64,000 nucleotides of DNA from Lunularia cruciata (GCA_948567375.1 OX419757.1:9424001-9488000), one strand, 5' to 3'. Counted from the first letter of the stretch, positions 10,831-23,639 are shown. Numbers and translations are program-made. The notes: generated by a model not told the origin, from the letters alone.

Positions 10831-13800
10831 AGACAACATGCACTTTCAATAGATTCACCAAAGCCATGAAGGAGCACATATCAACTCTTTGAAAGAAAGC
10901 AGATCTAGCACAAGAAGAATTTATATACAAACTCAATATTGCATGGCATTTTCATTTTTCCTTTCAAATATTGTCTTTTATGAAGAAGTCCACACCATTT
11001 AATAAAGATGTCAATATTTTCCTCTTCCTCTTTTGCACATTCTCCCATGTCACAATCTACAGACAAAGACAAATACAAATCTACAGACGTTCCTCATACA
11101 TTTCTCCACATTATCCCTAAATTTGGCAATATGGAAGCATATGATTTTTTTCAATTCCCTTTAAAGTAGTTTTGTGTACTAAGGTGAGGCATTGTAAACC
11201 AAATACACTTTTAAACTAGGAATTCTCTACTATCTTCTCACCTTACATTAAAGGCTAATTTCAACAATGAATTCTGTAGTCTTAACTTCTTCCAATTCTA
11301 TCAAGGTCCTAACTTCTTCTAATTCAATAATGAATTCTCTAGTCTAAATTCTTTTGATTCTATCAAGGTCAAATTGAAAACTTTCTTTGGCCTACATCCA
11401 ATCTAACTTCTTCTTATTCTCTCATTTAGGGTCAAATTGCAAACTCTCTCCTTCTTCTGATTCAACAATAAATTTTCTAATCTAACTTCTTTTAGTTTTA
11501 TCACTCAGTGTCAAATTTTAAACTTTGTATGGCCACATCTAATATGGCTTCTATGAATATGTCCATTTTTTGTTATTGAGGTCCACTGGACTAAACTCTT
11601 TTGGTCTTGATGCTAAACTAAATCAAGTTCCAATTTCAAATTATGGCAATCCGTGACACTTGTTATAGAAATTCAAATTTTTTTCCCTCCTCAATGTGTC
11701 ACACTTGGCCAAGCAATTGAAATATGATTTATAAGGGCTAATAAGTAGTTACAAGGTACCTTACAAAATATTATGTATCCTATTGCCAATACAGAGTAAA
11801 CTTTTATGGGACCTCCCGTATATTTTCTTTTCATAATGTTTACATTTGCAAACAATGGTTAAGTGAAATGCCCTATTGTACTTGCAATTTAACATATTAA
11901 TATCAATTTCAAAACATTTGAAAATGTCTGTTGGATTTGATAGATAGCTGATCTGGATCAAAAAAGCCTATTCTTTATTTTTATTTTACTTCTTTGTACT
12001 TAAACCATTAATTAGCATGTGGATCTAACATTAAAATCTTAATAATTTTTGTAGGAAATTATATTGAAAATAGATGATTTGGAAATGGATAATATTTTAT
12101 ATTATGGTTGATTTAATTGAGAATAAAGGGAAAGTAAAATATAAATTATAGTGCTTATGTATTATAATAAAATTCTCAATAAAGCTCTTGAGCACATATC
12201 TTTAAAGGTAATTGGATCAACTATGTTCTATAAAATAAGAATAATTAATTAGCTTCAATTGGATTTATTTTCTTCATTTTCCCATAGTAATTTTCATCAA
12301 GTAGAAGGTTATGATTTGAGTTTGCTATTCTTATCCTTTTAGACATATCATAGCAACATTCCTTCACATGAGCTCTATATGGTTAACACTAACCTTTATT
12401 TATCAAAATAAGAATTAATCACCATCCAATCAAGGAATAACAATTTCTATGATATCAAATTATCTTACTTACTTTGATTGGTGGAAATACTACTGGCTAT
12501 GATGTAAAAATAAGAAGTGCCTCTTTGCATCTAGATGTGAGCTAGTTGTAGAAATTTATATAATATGTTAATATGCTTAAAATTTAAAATTTAAAATTTA
12601 ATTTATTGAATAAAATATATTTCTTTTTCATAAAAAAAAGATATTATCATCCATAAAACAATCCTTCACTTGGAAAGAGTATCATCCTATAAATAACAAC
12701 AACTTTTATCCAACAATTGATGCAAATAACTTTCAATCAATATATTCAGACTCTTCATTGATCCTTATCAAATGACTAAATTTCATAGTTTTCTTGTATA
12801 TAATCTTAAAACTTGTATAAGATGTCTAATCAATCAATAGATCAATTATTCAAATCAATTGAAAATTGTATATTTTATATCATTGTTTTTTTTTCAGGTT
12901 TATATTTTGATATAAGTAAGAATAAAATAAGTAGATATTTTTTGTTCTAGCACTCTACTTGTCTTACAGTAATAAGTTTAAATATATTAGATGATACAAA
13001 ATGATACTAGTACTGATGATTTAGATACTCAAAAAAGAATTTGAATGTTCAAAGATAGATTTCAGATTGAGAAAGGAAAATGATATTTTCCTTTCTCTAA
13101 TATTCAAAATGATAGTATATGAAATATTACCTTCTATTTGAATATTACATGATTATCTAATAAAATCTTGAGAAAAACCTGTTAGAAAAAGCAAACCTCT
13201 TATTTAAAGTGTACTAATCAAATCGTAAGTGTCCATAAAATGTCTTATCATGTTGTTCAATGAATGGCATTGAAAGTTATTATTTAAAATATAATTCAAA
13301 GTAGATTTTCATAAACTATATATTAATATTAATTGATGTTCCAGCCATATCTTCTATTAAAACCAATTGACTAAGCCGGATGGAAATTTTCTTGAGATAA
13401 TGATATTTTTTGATGTGTTTATAGGTTTTTGAATCAATATAAGCTTAAACTCTTCCATATAACATGTCTTAAGTGATATTTTCTAGAAGAGATTTACATG
13501 ATCCAAATGAATCTTTTTTGCCAACATATCATCTCAACAAACACATCACATTTATCCAAAGTACAATTTATTTTTCAAGTGTGAAAAACATAATTTTTAA
13601 GAAATATACTTATATGATTTATTTTGCTTATTGTAAAATATTTTATTTTATAGCTAGATCCTTACTAATATGAATATTATTGCTACACTTCTTTATTCAT
13701 AATTTAAAGCTGATTTTTAATAATTTAAGAATTTAAGAATCAGCTATGATACATTACTAATAGAAAACACCTTTTTTAAACCTAAGAAAATACTTACTCA

Positions 13801-15650
13801 ATAGAACTATGGGTTTTTAGTGGAATAAAAGACTAATGTATCAACTAATTTATCTTTAAAAGATATAAATCTTATAGTTTCCTTTGTTAGAAAATAGCAT
13901 CAATTCATTATGAGAAATTTCACAAAATAACCCTATTTCTTTCTCTCACAATATATATGCACCTCTCTATAAGTCTTCAATTCTAACTGTTTTTTCTGCA
14001 TGTAAAAGCTCACACCTATGGTTTTTTTTGTCAATGTAGTTGTTTGCAACAATATGTTCTTGTACAACATGTTTGACATTGTCAAAAGAGTCATACACAA
14101 CATTGTGTTGCACACCTTTTTGCAAACATCAAACTGTTTTTTTTCTCTCTCTTTTTCATAAGGATAAAGTAGAATAATTGTTTATTCAAGAGAATAAACC
14201 TTTCAATTGAGTTCTCTTTGGAGTTGTATCTATACATGCAAAGGTACAAAAGAAACAAGGACAATGACAAATGCAATCCAAAGATATGATCTCACAGAAG
14301 TCAAGTCCAAAGAATGGTTGGAGGCAAAGAATTCAAGTACAAAGGCCCAAAGGAATGTACACCAATTTAAATGTCATTACCTGGATAAAGAACTGCCATT
14401 GGGTACCATTGGTGTCCACCAAAATGCTTGCATGTGTGGAGAGTGACTACTCATTCATTGATTGAAAAGTTCTAGCTATAAATTCAAGTATACCTTGAGC
14501 AACTTAACTTTTTGCAAGAAATTTGTAGTCTTGAACTCAAAGAGCAATCAATCATCTTAGATCTTTGTAGTTCTTCACACTTCTTCATAGTCCTTTGTAG
14601 TTGTCCAAATTTATTTTGCAATTATCAAAATTTAGTTCTTTGTGCTCATAGCATTTAGATAGGAAACTTTGGTTTACTCCCAAACCCATAAGGAAGATCC
14701 TTGAGACAATTCTCTATGCACCAACAATAAAAAAGTGGGCAATTTATTGTGGAGTGACTTGGTCTAGAGCTTAAAATACTTAAAATGTGGGTCAAACTAG
14801 AGGCATCACCTTGAAGACCAAGTGTGACATCCTAGTGTTGATATAATAATAATAAAATGATAAGAATAGTTTGTTTCTATAAGGATGTGTTCAACTCTAG
14901 AAATGACTAGAGTTGAAGGAAAAGTATCACAATATCATGGTTTATTTACATGTTATCTATTTAACCTCTTTGTAGGAACCACTTCTAGAAGAGAATAGTG
15001 TCATCCACTATGGCAGAATACATAAAAGAGAAATTAAAATCACTTTCACAAAAGATTTATTCTTAGTTAATCTTGAAGGTGATAGTTCACTTTATGCCAC
15101 AATCCTCTTCTCCCCAAAGGCCAATTCCACCACAAAGGTCATTTCACCTCAAAGATTTGTTCTACCTCAAAGGTCAGTTTCATCCCAAAGGTTCAATTAC
15201 TTTGATGATGTCATTGAATATGTACTACCCTTCCTAAAAGGCATTATCCTTAAAAAATTTCAAAATTGATTGTTTGATTGCCTTTTCAGTCCATGGTAAT
15301 TTCAATACTAGAGTGTTCACAAACCATTCTTTGCATTGTCTTCCTCCTTTAGAACTCCAAGGATCACACACCCTAGAATCATGTAAATTTCCTAGCAAGT
15401 ACTCAAGTGCACATTCCGACTACAAGTTTCCTCACATGTACTTGACCAATTAAGCAATCAAAGACTCAAAGTGTGGAAAATAAATGCAAAGGATTGTGCA
15501 AGCCCTTGTGCTAAGGCTTTCATTGTGAAAGAGTGAAAAATCTACATTAAGCAGTAACCTTAATACAATCTATAAAATTCCTACTTTTTGACAAAGAGAT
15601 TTAGTGGCTAAGGATGTTGAAAATCTTCTAATTACACCCATATCACTCAT
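10830..15650. other. AT-rich stretch without recognised genes
   Basis: Both strands are dense in stops and AT-rich, especially 11950-14200. Apart from a short AAAATTT tandem near 12577 and chance ORFs under 80 codons, I see no protein family, structural RNA or LTR boundary. A TGTGACATCC word at 14826 looks like an LTR start, but no matching end or second copy was found. Confidence 0.5.
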
Positions 15651-15657
15651 TGCTAAT

Positions 15658-16396
15658 TGTAATACCAAGAGCTAGCCATATGATCTAGATATGAAATTTG
15701 GTTTGGTAACATCTGGAATGATATTATACATGATGGCCTGAATTTTATCAAATAGAAGCATCACCAAAAGAGAACTTCTACAAATAGGGTAGAAACCAAA
15801 ATAGACTTGAAAACCTTAAAACCAATAGCTAGACATATGATTTAAAGGTGAGAATTGGTTTGGTAACATCTAGAAGGATGTTACACATGATAGACTAAGT
15901 AGATCAAAAAGAGATATCACCAAAAGTGGACTTCTACTGATAGAGTTTGAACCAAAATATGCCTGAAATCTTTGAAGTCAATTTCACAGGCCTAAACGGA
16001 TGATTTAGGCCTCAAAAATATAAAGATTCTCCCCAACATAAGAAAAGCTAGCTTGGTCTTGTCAAGAGCTTTCCAATGGTACCTCACTCACATGATTTTG
16101 AGATTCTTATAGGAAGATTATCTAAAAGATTTTCTACAGTCAAAGCTTGTTTTACCAACCAGATAGGACCAGGATCAACATGTCACCCATCCAAGTAAGT
16201 AATCCAAGGGTGGAGCTTGCTGACATGTCAACTATCTATATGCCTAATCCTATGGTGGAACTCCCTTGGAGGAGATCTTCTTTGTCTATGTAATAAAGAG
16301 AAGGTGCTCCTTTGGGGCATCAGAGGTTAAGAGTGTGGAATGGTGTGTTTCTCATGGTGTGTTTCTCTTCAAGTCTCCTATCCTTGGAGTTCTACA
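15658..16396 (+). repeat. Solo LTR, family A, long form, with perfect 5-bp target duplication CTAAT
   Basis: The 739-bp block starts TGTAATACCAAGAGC and ends GTTCTACA. It is flanked on both sides by CTAAT (15653-15657 and 16397-16401). It is homologous to the LTRs at 37615-38354, 61808-62547 and 62909-63652. No primer site or internal domain follows, so this is a solo LTR left by recombination. It contains the ~150-bp 5' duplication that distinguishes the long form. Confidence 0.85.
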
Positions 16397-16453
16397 CTAA
16401 TTATATCTTATCTTTATATGTAATTAAGAACTATCTACACTTTCATGCCCAAC

Positions 16454-17024
16454 TATAATACCATTAGCTAAACATAGTAACTAGAGGTGGAAATTGGCTT
16501 GGTAATATTTTGAAGGATGTTATATATGATGGACCAAGTATATTAGATAGAGGTCTTACCAAAATAGTACTTCTATTCAAAGCACGTTGAAAACTTCAAA
16601 GGTCTAAATAGATGAATTAGACCTTGAAAAATGAAACACTCTCCCCTCCTTAGGAGAAAGGGTGTTTCTTCCTCCCTCCTTGTTTCTCTCATTGAGAGCT
16701 TTTCAATAGTACCTCACCTATGCCACTTTGAGCTTCATATGAGAAGATTCTCCAAAGATTCCCTTTGGTAGTCAAACTTGATTGACCAACCAAATAGGAC
16801 AAGGATCAACATGTCACCAATACATGCAATTAATCTAAAGGTGGATCTCATTAATATATCATCAATCCATGTATCTTATCCAAGGATGAAGCTCTCTTTG
16901 AGTGGATCCTCTTTGCTATATAACAAAGACAAGGTGCTCCTTCAGGGCATCAAAGTATTGAGGGATGAAGCCTTGGGTTTCTCTTGTGTTTCTCTAGAGG
17001 GTTCTACCGTCCTTGGACATTACA
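16454..17024 (+). repeat. 5' LTR of element F, family A short form
   Basis: The 571-bp block starts TATAATACCATTAGC (one base off TGTAATACC) and ends TTGGACATTACA. It contains a TATA-like CTATATAAC near 16917 and the family sequence around TCCTTTGAGTGGATCC. It is followed one base later by a tRNA-iMet-type primer site, so it is a genuine 5' LTR. Confidence 0.8.
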
Positions 17025-17025
17025 A

Positions 17026-17037
17026 TGGTATCAAAGT
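17026..17037 (+). promoter_or_regulatory. Primer binding site (tRNA-iMet type) of element F
   Basis: TGGTATCAAAGT lies one base after the LTR end. It differs from the common plant site TGGTATCAGAGC at two positions. Confidence 0.75.
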
Positions 17038-17164
17038 AGGTGTTTTATCCAAGAGAGTGGATCACACCTCTTGGAAGAAAATAGGCTACTAAGCTTGAGT
17101 AATTTTGGAGGGGAGGAAACATAATGCAATTGATAGATTGGGGGTGTTTTAGAGAGAGAATGGG

Positions 17165-17590
17165 ATGGATGCTCCTAGAGGACAACTTCTTGCACCTTGC
17201 TTTATGTTCTTGAATATGCTCTATATCAAGATTATATACATCCAACATGAGAGTATATCTCATTTACTATTTTGGAGCAAAGTTCATGGACATGGTAATG
17301 AATTTGCCAACCCAATGATTCTACCTAGAGCAATATATGATAGAGAGTAGAATTTGATAAGATACATTTTTTATGATGGAATGGATCTGAATACCAAATC
17401 CTCTCCCTTTCAACATGCAAGTAGAAATCATTTATGTAGTTAGACCAAAAGTGATATTTCAGGATTTTGTATCTACAATTTTGGTGAGGAAAATTATCAA
17501 TGAGTGATAGCCTTTGTGGTCCCAATGGTTGTCCTAATTGTCTGTGCCTTCTCCTAAATGATCATTTAAACTCTCTATTGAAATAAGCAA
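17165..17590 (+). pseudogene. Pre-gag leader ORF relic of element F
   Basis: The frame starts with a Met and reads MDAPRGQ, then YIQHE, ILPRAIYDRE, SPFQHASRN and NFGEENYQ, with several stops. The same words, in the same order and at the same distance from the primer site, occur in element A on the minus strand (37045-37474: MDTPRGQ, YIQRE, ILPVVIYDRE, NFGEEYYQ). An extra protein of about 135 residues upstream of gag is therefore shared by two copies. I do not recognise its family. Confidence 0.5.
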
Positions 17591-17594
17591 TAGT

Positions 17595-18235
17595 GATTGA
17601 GCATTTGCCATGTGTACAAATCATGGAGCCATAGTTGCAAGATCTAATGCAAGGAATACAAAGGATGTTGAATGATTTTTGGGAGATCAAGATGAAAATG
17701 GAGGTATTGCAAAGTCAAGTAAATAATGTAGTGCAAGAGAGAATCATCCTAAAATATAGTAATGGTGAAAAAAGTACTTGGAGAATAACTCATACCGATG
17801 ACACCAAACTTGGTCAACAATGAAGCCACATTATTACTATGGATGAAGAAGACATGCAGCATTGAGCCTTTGAGGAGACAACATTCCATTAGAATATTAA
17901 AAATTTGGATTTCAAGAATGATTGATACTTTTGATCAATTACAACTTAGATCACCTATGATTCTATAAGTGTATTATCATGTGGGTACTTGATTGGTAAA
18001 GCCTTCACATGGTATATTGCTTGGGAATGGTTAGTGTTGGCAAAAGGAAGAGAGAGCACTTGGACAATAATGCAAGAAGGGCTATTGAAGAATTTCTAAT
18101 CTATGGATTTTGTGTAGATGGCTCAAACCTGACTATGGGGGTACAATAGAACAAAAAAAAATATACAAGAGTATGTGGAGGTATTTCTCAATCTACAGGT
18201 TTCCATCACTGATATGAATCTAGTAGAAGCTCCAC
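17595..18235 (+). pseudogene. Gag relic of element F
   Basis: A degraded frame matches the start of the element A gag: QLQDLMQGIQRMLNDF and KMKMEVLQSQV here against the A counterparts around LQSQV. Fragments of the capsid region follow as far as the LQVSITDMN motif, with stops throughout. The sequence then breaks off where the antisense N-family relic begins. No protease or RT follows. Confidence 0.65.
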
Positions 18236-18239
18236 CTCC

Positions 18240-20521
18240 CCATTTTTAGCACTCAATTGCTTGTTGTGCTTCTTCTTCATCTCCTCAACATGATGCTCAG
18301 ACTTCCCCTTAAGTGTTAGTATGTTGGAATCTAAGCAGGTGATTTGCTATTTTGCTCCTAATATCTCTTTCTTCATCAAGTCCATCTCTCCTTCCTTCTT
18401 CTTTAGTTTATCTTTCCAAGCCACCTTGCAGACTACAAATGCTTGTTCGCATTGAGCAGTACCAACCTTCATCAATCCAAGTTTGGCCTTCACTTGGCAT
18501 AGCTCCATTTGGTACTATTCTAGCAAGGTGTCACTTTCCTTCTTATATACCTTTGGTTGGTAAACAAGATCTCCCATTTGTCTTGCCTCTTTGTAGCTCC
18601 ATTTCCTTTTTTACGAGACCCTCCTCCAACTTACAAACTTGTGGTGAGTTGGCACTTGGGACCAAATAAGGAGACTCTCCTTGTTTGATATGACTTTCCA
18701 AGTTCACTTGTGGTGAGGACTTCTCTTTGTCATGACCATGGACCCCTTTCTAAACAACATGACTTCACAAGCCGCCAATTGGTCCAACTTCCATTCCAAG
18801 TATTGGTAATTTCTTTGGAGCTCAACCAATAGTCCAACCTTGGAGTCTCTTGGCATACAACACTAGCATGAGTCTTGGTCAACTCCTTCTTTGCTCCCAA
18901 CTTCTCTTAGACAACCTTCTTAATTTGATAGTGTAAGAATTCAATCAGGCACTTGTTATTTGTCATGATTGGGTCTATGTCTTGATATGCCAACAACAAG
19001 TCTTCCATAGCCTTCATGATTGGCCCCAACGTGTAAACAACCCAAGTTGATAAGTGTGGGTAATTCACAAGATAGTCCTATCATGGCTCTTTGTAGGATG
19101 ATGGGGTTGGGGTGGCCCTCATTTCTCCTTGTTGCCGTATTGGAGCCGCTTCTTGGTTTTGGAGGTGGTCATGAATAGGTGTCAAGGCCATTAGGATGTG
19201 GTCCTCATGGAGTCTTGTGGGAATTTAGCATTCTCTTCTTCCTTGCCAAAATCTACTGCCCAACACTTCAAACACTACTATGGTTTTAGCAATAGTCACT
19301 TTGTCCAAGTCTAAGACAAGCTGTCTACTAAACCTTCTCCTTCTTTACACTTGAGAACCTCCTCCCTTGTGATCATAAGGGTGGCATTTGGATGTCCTCA
19401 TGTACAAATACATGGGTTGGAGTCACCACCCATTCCCCTTCTGAAGGCACCACAAGTGAGCTCTACACTATCTTAACTTATGGTGTCAGAGGAGGAGTCT
19501 TCTTGAGTTGTAATTGGGATATCAAAATATCCTCTTCCTCATCCACCACAATGTCTTCTTCTCTCTTGGTGGTGGGTCGATCCAATAATTCCAAGACCAC
19601 CATAGCCACAAGGGTGGATTGCAATTCCTCATCTTGCTCTGCCTTGCCTCTTTCTCCCTTGGAGAACATTTCAATATGAGAAAAGGAAGTCTCCTATTTT
19701 AGACACACCTCCTTGTTCATTGGAGATGATTCCTTCTCCCCATTCACTTTAGGTTCTTCAACACAAGGAGTTCCTTGTGAGTGATGTTCACTCCTCTCCT
19801 CACTTACTAACCCCAACCAACCCATACATCATAAATTCTCTTCATCAAAAGAAATCACATCTTGAAGATTATGCCAGTGCCTTTTTCCTAATTGAGTTGA
19901 CATTATGTTTGCCTTCTAGTTGCTCATGCATGCTTCCTCAAAATTGCCTATCAGGGCCCATTTTTGGGTCTTTTGGTAATGTAGGAAGACCTTCTTGTAC
20001 TTCTTTCTTTCCATCACATATTTTGGTTGGGCTTGATGGTAGCCCAACGGGTAGTAATGTGCTAGGAAGAAGGTCTACTCCTCCTTCTTCAATAACTGCA
20101 TCCTAATGTAAAATTGCAAGATGAATGAAGATATGGAGGTGTTTCCTCCATATGTTTGGAGCTACTCTATCATCTCTTGAGCATAATGATAGGACATCTT
20201 TGCCCAATCCATGGGTTTTCCTTTGTATAGTAGCTAGAAGAAGGTGGAATGCCCATTGTTGACATAAGTGATCCTCATTGATTTGAAGAGCTTCATGAGC
20301 AAGGTCACCACCATTTGACAAGTAGGGTTGTTGTACCTGTTTACCTTCCAGCCATTCCCTATCTTAGCAAACTTAAATGAGGCCTCAAACTTCCTCATCA
20401 TTTTTTCTGTTGGTTGGGCACACTCTTGGTTGAGATCACTCTTGGTCAAGGTACATTGCTCTAGGAATAGAATCTGACCTGTGCACCTTCTATCAGTACT
20501 CCTTTGTCCGTGAAAACACAT
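18240..20521 (-). pseudogene. N-family ORF relic, copy G
   Basis: On the minus strand the segment 20234-20470 reads NGWKVNRYNNP, then MVVTLLMKLFKS, then ITYVNN and FF. This aligns in order with copy D (NGYKVESYRDP, IIVGAMMAMFKPK, TTYMN, FF). Below it, broken frames are rich in Glu, Lys and Leu (for example 19478-19669 with an EEDIVVDEEEDIL acidic run), like the acidic and coiled-coil parts of D. The copy is far more decayed than D. No LTR was found at either end; the lower end abuts the gag relic of element F. Confidence 0.5.
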
Positions 20522-20539
20522 TATTGTGCAGGTTTGTAA

Positions 20540-21198
20540 AGTTTGGGTTCTTCTTCTCCTTTATTTTGAGCACCATCAGAAGATAACTAAAATCCCAAAT
20601 CCACAACTAGAAAAAGTGCTTGTAATTGAGACAATCTGCATAGCAATAGTGTGCCCATTTCTCTACTCTCAAAGGTTGGAGGGAAATTACGGCCAACATC
20701 TTCTTCTTGTTAGGCAACATTATGTTGTCTAATGATTTTGAATTGAGCTCTCTCAATTACCTTCCACTCTCCTAAATCCCAATCACCGGCTCACATGGCC
20801 TCTTGTGCTACACTCAAGACTCAAGAATCTATATTGCAAGGTCACCTAGTGTGCCTTAGGGCATTGCCTTGTGAATTTAGAGGTGATGCAAATTCAATTG
20901 CTAAAAACTTACTCTCTCTCCTCATAGCAAGATGTTTATATGCTTCTATTGGCCCATTGCAAATGTTTATCAATCTTCAATGGTGAAATGTTATTTCTCC
21001 CACATGTGTGAAGTGGCACATAGGCTGATGGAAACCAAACATAGTTCTTTCTTTGACATGGCAACAATTGATTGAGGGAAGTTGAATTGTTGAAGAATGA
21101 TGGCCAAATGCCGACATGGCATCTTGTACCCGTAATTGTGATACTGGTCGTGTTCTGATGGTCTTGGGCATTTCATCATCATCATGGCCATGATCATT
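20540..21198. other. Short stretch without recognised features
   Basis: I see only chance ORFs of up to 87 codons on either strand, and no repeat shared with the rest of the window. Confidence 0.4.
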
Positions 21199-21791
21199 TG
21201 TAATATTTTGAGGATAGAAGAACCTCCAAGAGAAACATAAGAGGAGAAATGCAAGGCTTCAACCTCAATACTTTGATGCCCTAAAGGAGCACCTTGTCTT
21301 TATTATATAGCAAAGAAGATCCCTTCAAAGGAAGCTCCACCCTTGGATCAAATATATGGATTGGTGACATATCAATGAGCTCTACCCTTAGATTAGTTGC
21401 ATGGATGTGTGACATGTCAATCCTTGTTCTATCTAGTTGGTCAAAAAAGATAAACCAAAGGAGATCTTTGTCAAATCTTTCTATAAGAAGCTCATAATAG
21501 CATGGGCAAGGTACTGTTGGAAAGCTCTCAATGAGACAAACATGGAGGGACTGAAATGTCTCATTTCCCAAGAGGGAAAAAAATTTTCAATTTTCAAGCA
21601 CTAATTCATCCATTTAGGCCTCCAAAATTGGTTGTGAAGTTTTCAAGGTGTTTTTGACCTTTGCCATATTAGTGGAAGTACTCTTTTGGTGACACCTCTA
21701 TGTAATCTACTTAGAAAATTATATATAACATCCTTCCAAATATTACCAAGCCAATTTCCATAACAGATGATATGTCTAGCTAATAGTATCA
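21199..21791 (-). repeat. Family-A LTR, short form, degenerate
   Basis: On the minus strand the block runs from a decayed TGATACTATTAGCTAG start to an end at AATATTACA. It matches the family-A LTR throughout, including the TTATATAGCAAAGAAG and CAAGGTGCTCC words. No primer site or clear target duplication was seen, so it is a solo or truncated LTR. Confidence 0.7.
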
Positions 21792-21959
21792 CCTTGCTAT
21801 CCCTTCTATGGAGGCTTCACTCTGATGATATCCTCTTGACTACATGTTTTTAAAATATCTCTTGGGGAGTTGGGCTATAAGTCCTTAATCCTAGTTGCTA
21901 GTGTAAATCTAACCTAGGTAGTCACTCAATTGTGCAAAAAACAAAGAAGAAAAACACAA

Positions 21960-22362
21960 GAATCTACATTAGGAGGAGGCAATGAGTGGGTTACCATAGA
22001 TGTTTACTCCCAATAGTCAATACTAAATGGGTCGCAATACTACTCCACCAACTAACACATCATACAACTTTGCTACTATCTCAATGGCATGGGCTCTCAT
22101 CACAAAAAACTCTTAGTTGGATGACCAGGCTGAAGTTGGACAATGAGCTACACACATGTGATATATACTAGGTGGAACCACCGCCTAAAGATGTTTGGAT
22201 CTAAAATAAACAATTCTCCACATTGGTCTTCTACAACCCAAGGCCAAGAAGTATAACCTTCCCCAAAATAAAGGGCTATGCATTAAAGTCTAATAAGACC
22301 TTGTCATGTGTATAAACCTTCCTTGAAGATCTCACCAAACTAAAAATCCCACTCTGGTCATC
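21960..22362 (-). pseudogene. DMR copy 3: protease fragment of the methyltransferase-bearing element
   Basis: Minus-strand reading gives DDQSGIFSLV, SSRKVYTHDKVLLD, then QTSLGGGST and YDVLVGG-like segments with stops. It matches the protease region of DMR copies 1 and 2 (DNQRGIF-LVGPS-KVYTPQRVLLD). It is interrupted at 22362 by chromovirus B and resumes for 18 bases at 33884-33901 (VVLLDD). Removing B together with one TCATC repeat restores unbroken homology. This is the oldest and most diverged DMR copy here. Its methyltransferase part is not recognisable below 21960. Confidence 0.75.
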
Positions 22363-22797
22363 TGTAAAAGACCAAAACCGAAGAGAGAAATAGGAGAATG
22401 GAAACTCACATTGGGACACTTGAATGAGGGAAAACTCCGAATGCCTAGCATGAGCTTTGGCTTTGGTATTTATAGGAAGCATACAAGGCACTTGTGAAGC
22501 TTCTCAAGAAGCTTCCTCAAGCCGCTTTCTTAGAGTACAAGCCAAGTTAGCTAGGAAGCTTCTCAAGAAGCTTCCTTCTAGAAGCCGCCTTCTTGGCGTG
22601 CAAGCTAAGCTAGTTAGAAGCTTCTAGAAGCTACTTACTTAAGGTGCAAGCTAAGCTAACCGGGAAGCTTCCCAAGAAGCTTCTTAGATACTTCCGGAAT
22701 ATTCTAGGCTACTTTGTCTTATGTGCTACTTCGTAAGCCTGACTACTTTGTCGCTAAACTCCCGACTAACTTTGTCGCTAAACTCCATATTGTTACA
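22363..22797 (-). repeat. 3' LTR of chromovirus B
   Basis: On the minus strand it starts TGTAACAATATGGAG and ends GGTCTTTTACA. It closely matches the LTR at 33459-33883, with small indels in its internal repeats. Three to four diverged ~70-bp units rich in AGAAGCTTC lie upstream of a TATA box. Confidence 0.9.
22468..22710 (-). promoter_or_regulatory. Candidate heat-shock-type promoter in the 3' LTR of B
   Basis: The minus strand carries a canonical TATAAATA box (22468-22475). Upstream of it are several GAAnnTTC modules, including GAAGCTTCTAGAAG at 22617-22630, three perfectly phased heat-shock-element units. An AGAATATTCT-like pair lies near 22695. Element phase and distance fit an HSF-responsive promoter; the role itself is inference. 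Confidence 0.5.
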
Positions 22798-22810
22798 TAT
22801 TCCCCCGCCG
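22798..22810 (-). promoter_or_regulatory. Polypurine tract of chromovirus B
   Basis: On the minus strand GCGGCGGGGGAATA ends exactly where the 3' LTR begins (TGTAACAATATGG), the expected place for the plus-strand primer. Confidence 0.75.
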
Positions 22811-22959
22811 CTAGTTGGTGACGTCCTCGTCGCCATTGAAGCTTCAAATTCCTGGATGGCCGTCTGTGCATTCTAGAGGTTAGAAAAAGGCTCCCAGGTG
22901 GCATCATGAAGGGGATACCCTTTCCAAAGGACCTTGTACTCCGTATGTTGGTGACGGCC
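22811..22959 (-). pseudogene. Integrase C-terminal chromodomain end of chromovirus B
   Basis: The minus-strand frame reads EYKVLWKGYPLHDATWEPFSNL, here as separate words EYKVLWKGYP and DATWEPFSNL, then a TAG, then TAIQEFEA. This is the classical second half of a chromodomain (KWKGY...TWEP..NL followed by a helix). It shows that B belonged to the chromovirus branch of Ty3/gypsy. The upstream half is cut off by the family-C LTR at 22960. Confidence 0.8.
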
Positions 22960-23639
22960 TGTAACACCCATTTGTGCATGTGTGTGGTATTGTGATATTT
23001 AGCTTGGTATTACAAGTACTTAAGAGATATTATTTATATAGAGATAAAGGATGGTTCTATATTAATCATGGTTAGCTAAAGTTAGTCATAGCTAAGATAG
23101 AGGGGACCTTACTTTAGAGGAAGTAGAAAAGATGAGCACTACTATTTTGGATTTTAGTGTGTTGACTTGGTATTATTCCTAGGTGTTTGGCTTTGAGGAA
23201 AGAGTTGAGAACTCTTGGGCCCGCAAACCTTTTTGTTTTGGATTCTTTTTTAGTCCAAGGATAGCCCATGTGAAGGAATCCTTGACTTAGTGGTTGGGTC
23301 AAGATAAGATCACATGCTTAGGGGTATATGCCCATGTGAATGGATATTCCTTTCTGCTTTTTGACTTTACTTGACTTTTAGTCTAGTAACTTGAGTTACT
23401 ACGGTAATTAGTAACTTTGGTATGTAACTATTTCACCACTATATAAACAAGGGGTGAGGAGGTACTCATCATCCTTTCATTTGCAACTATCTCTCTCTCA
23501 TTGAGTTCTCTAGTGAGCAATGTCTTGAGTCTTGGAGTGTTAGCCTTGGAGGAGTATGATGGAGTTGGGGTTCCTTGCCTTCTTAGTCCATGGTGCGCTA
23601 CCATAATAGCCATCAGAGATTCATCCTGAGTGAGAGACA
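22960..23639 (+). repeat. Family-C LTR next to DMR copy 1
   Basis: The 680-bp block starts TGTAACACCCATT and ends GAGTGAGAGACA. A second copy in inverted orientation lies at 53770-54447. The left side abuts the B chromodomain and the right side abuts the truncated 5' part of DMR copy 1. No target duplication was found, so this junction probably arose through deletion or recombination after insertion. Confidence 0.7.

Noticed and set aside
11761-14276. Short ORFs of 60-66 codons
   Set aside because: They are chance frames in AT-rich DNA with no family resemblance or conserved neighbours.
14826-14900. TGTGACATCC as an LTR start
   Set aside because: No matching end, primer site or second copy was found.
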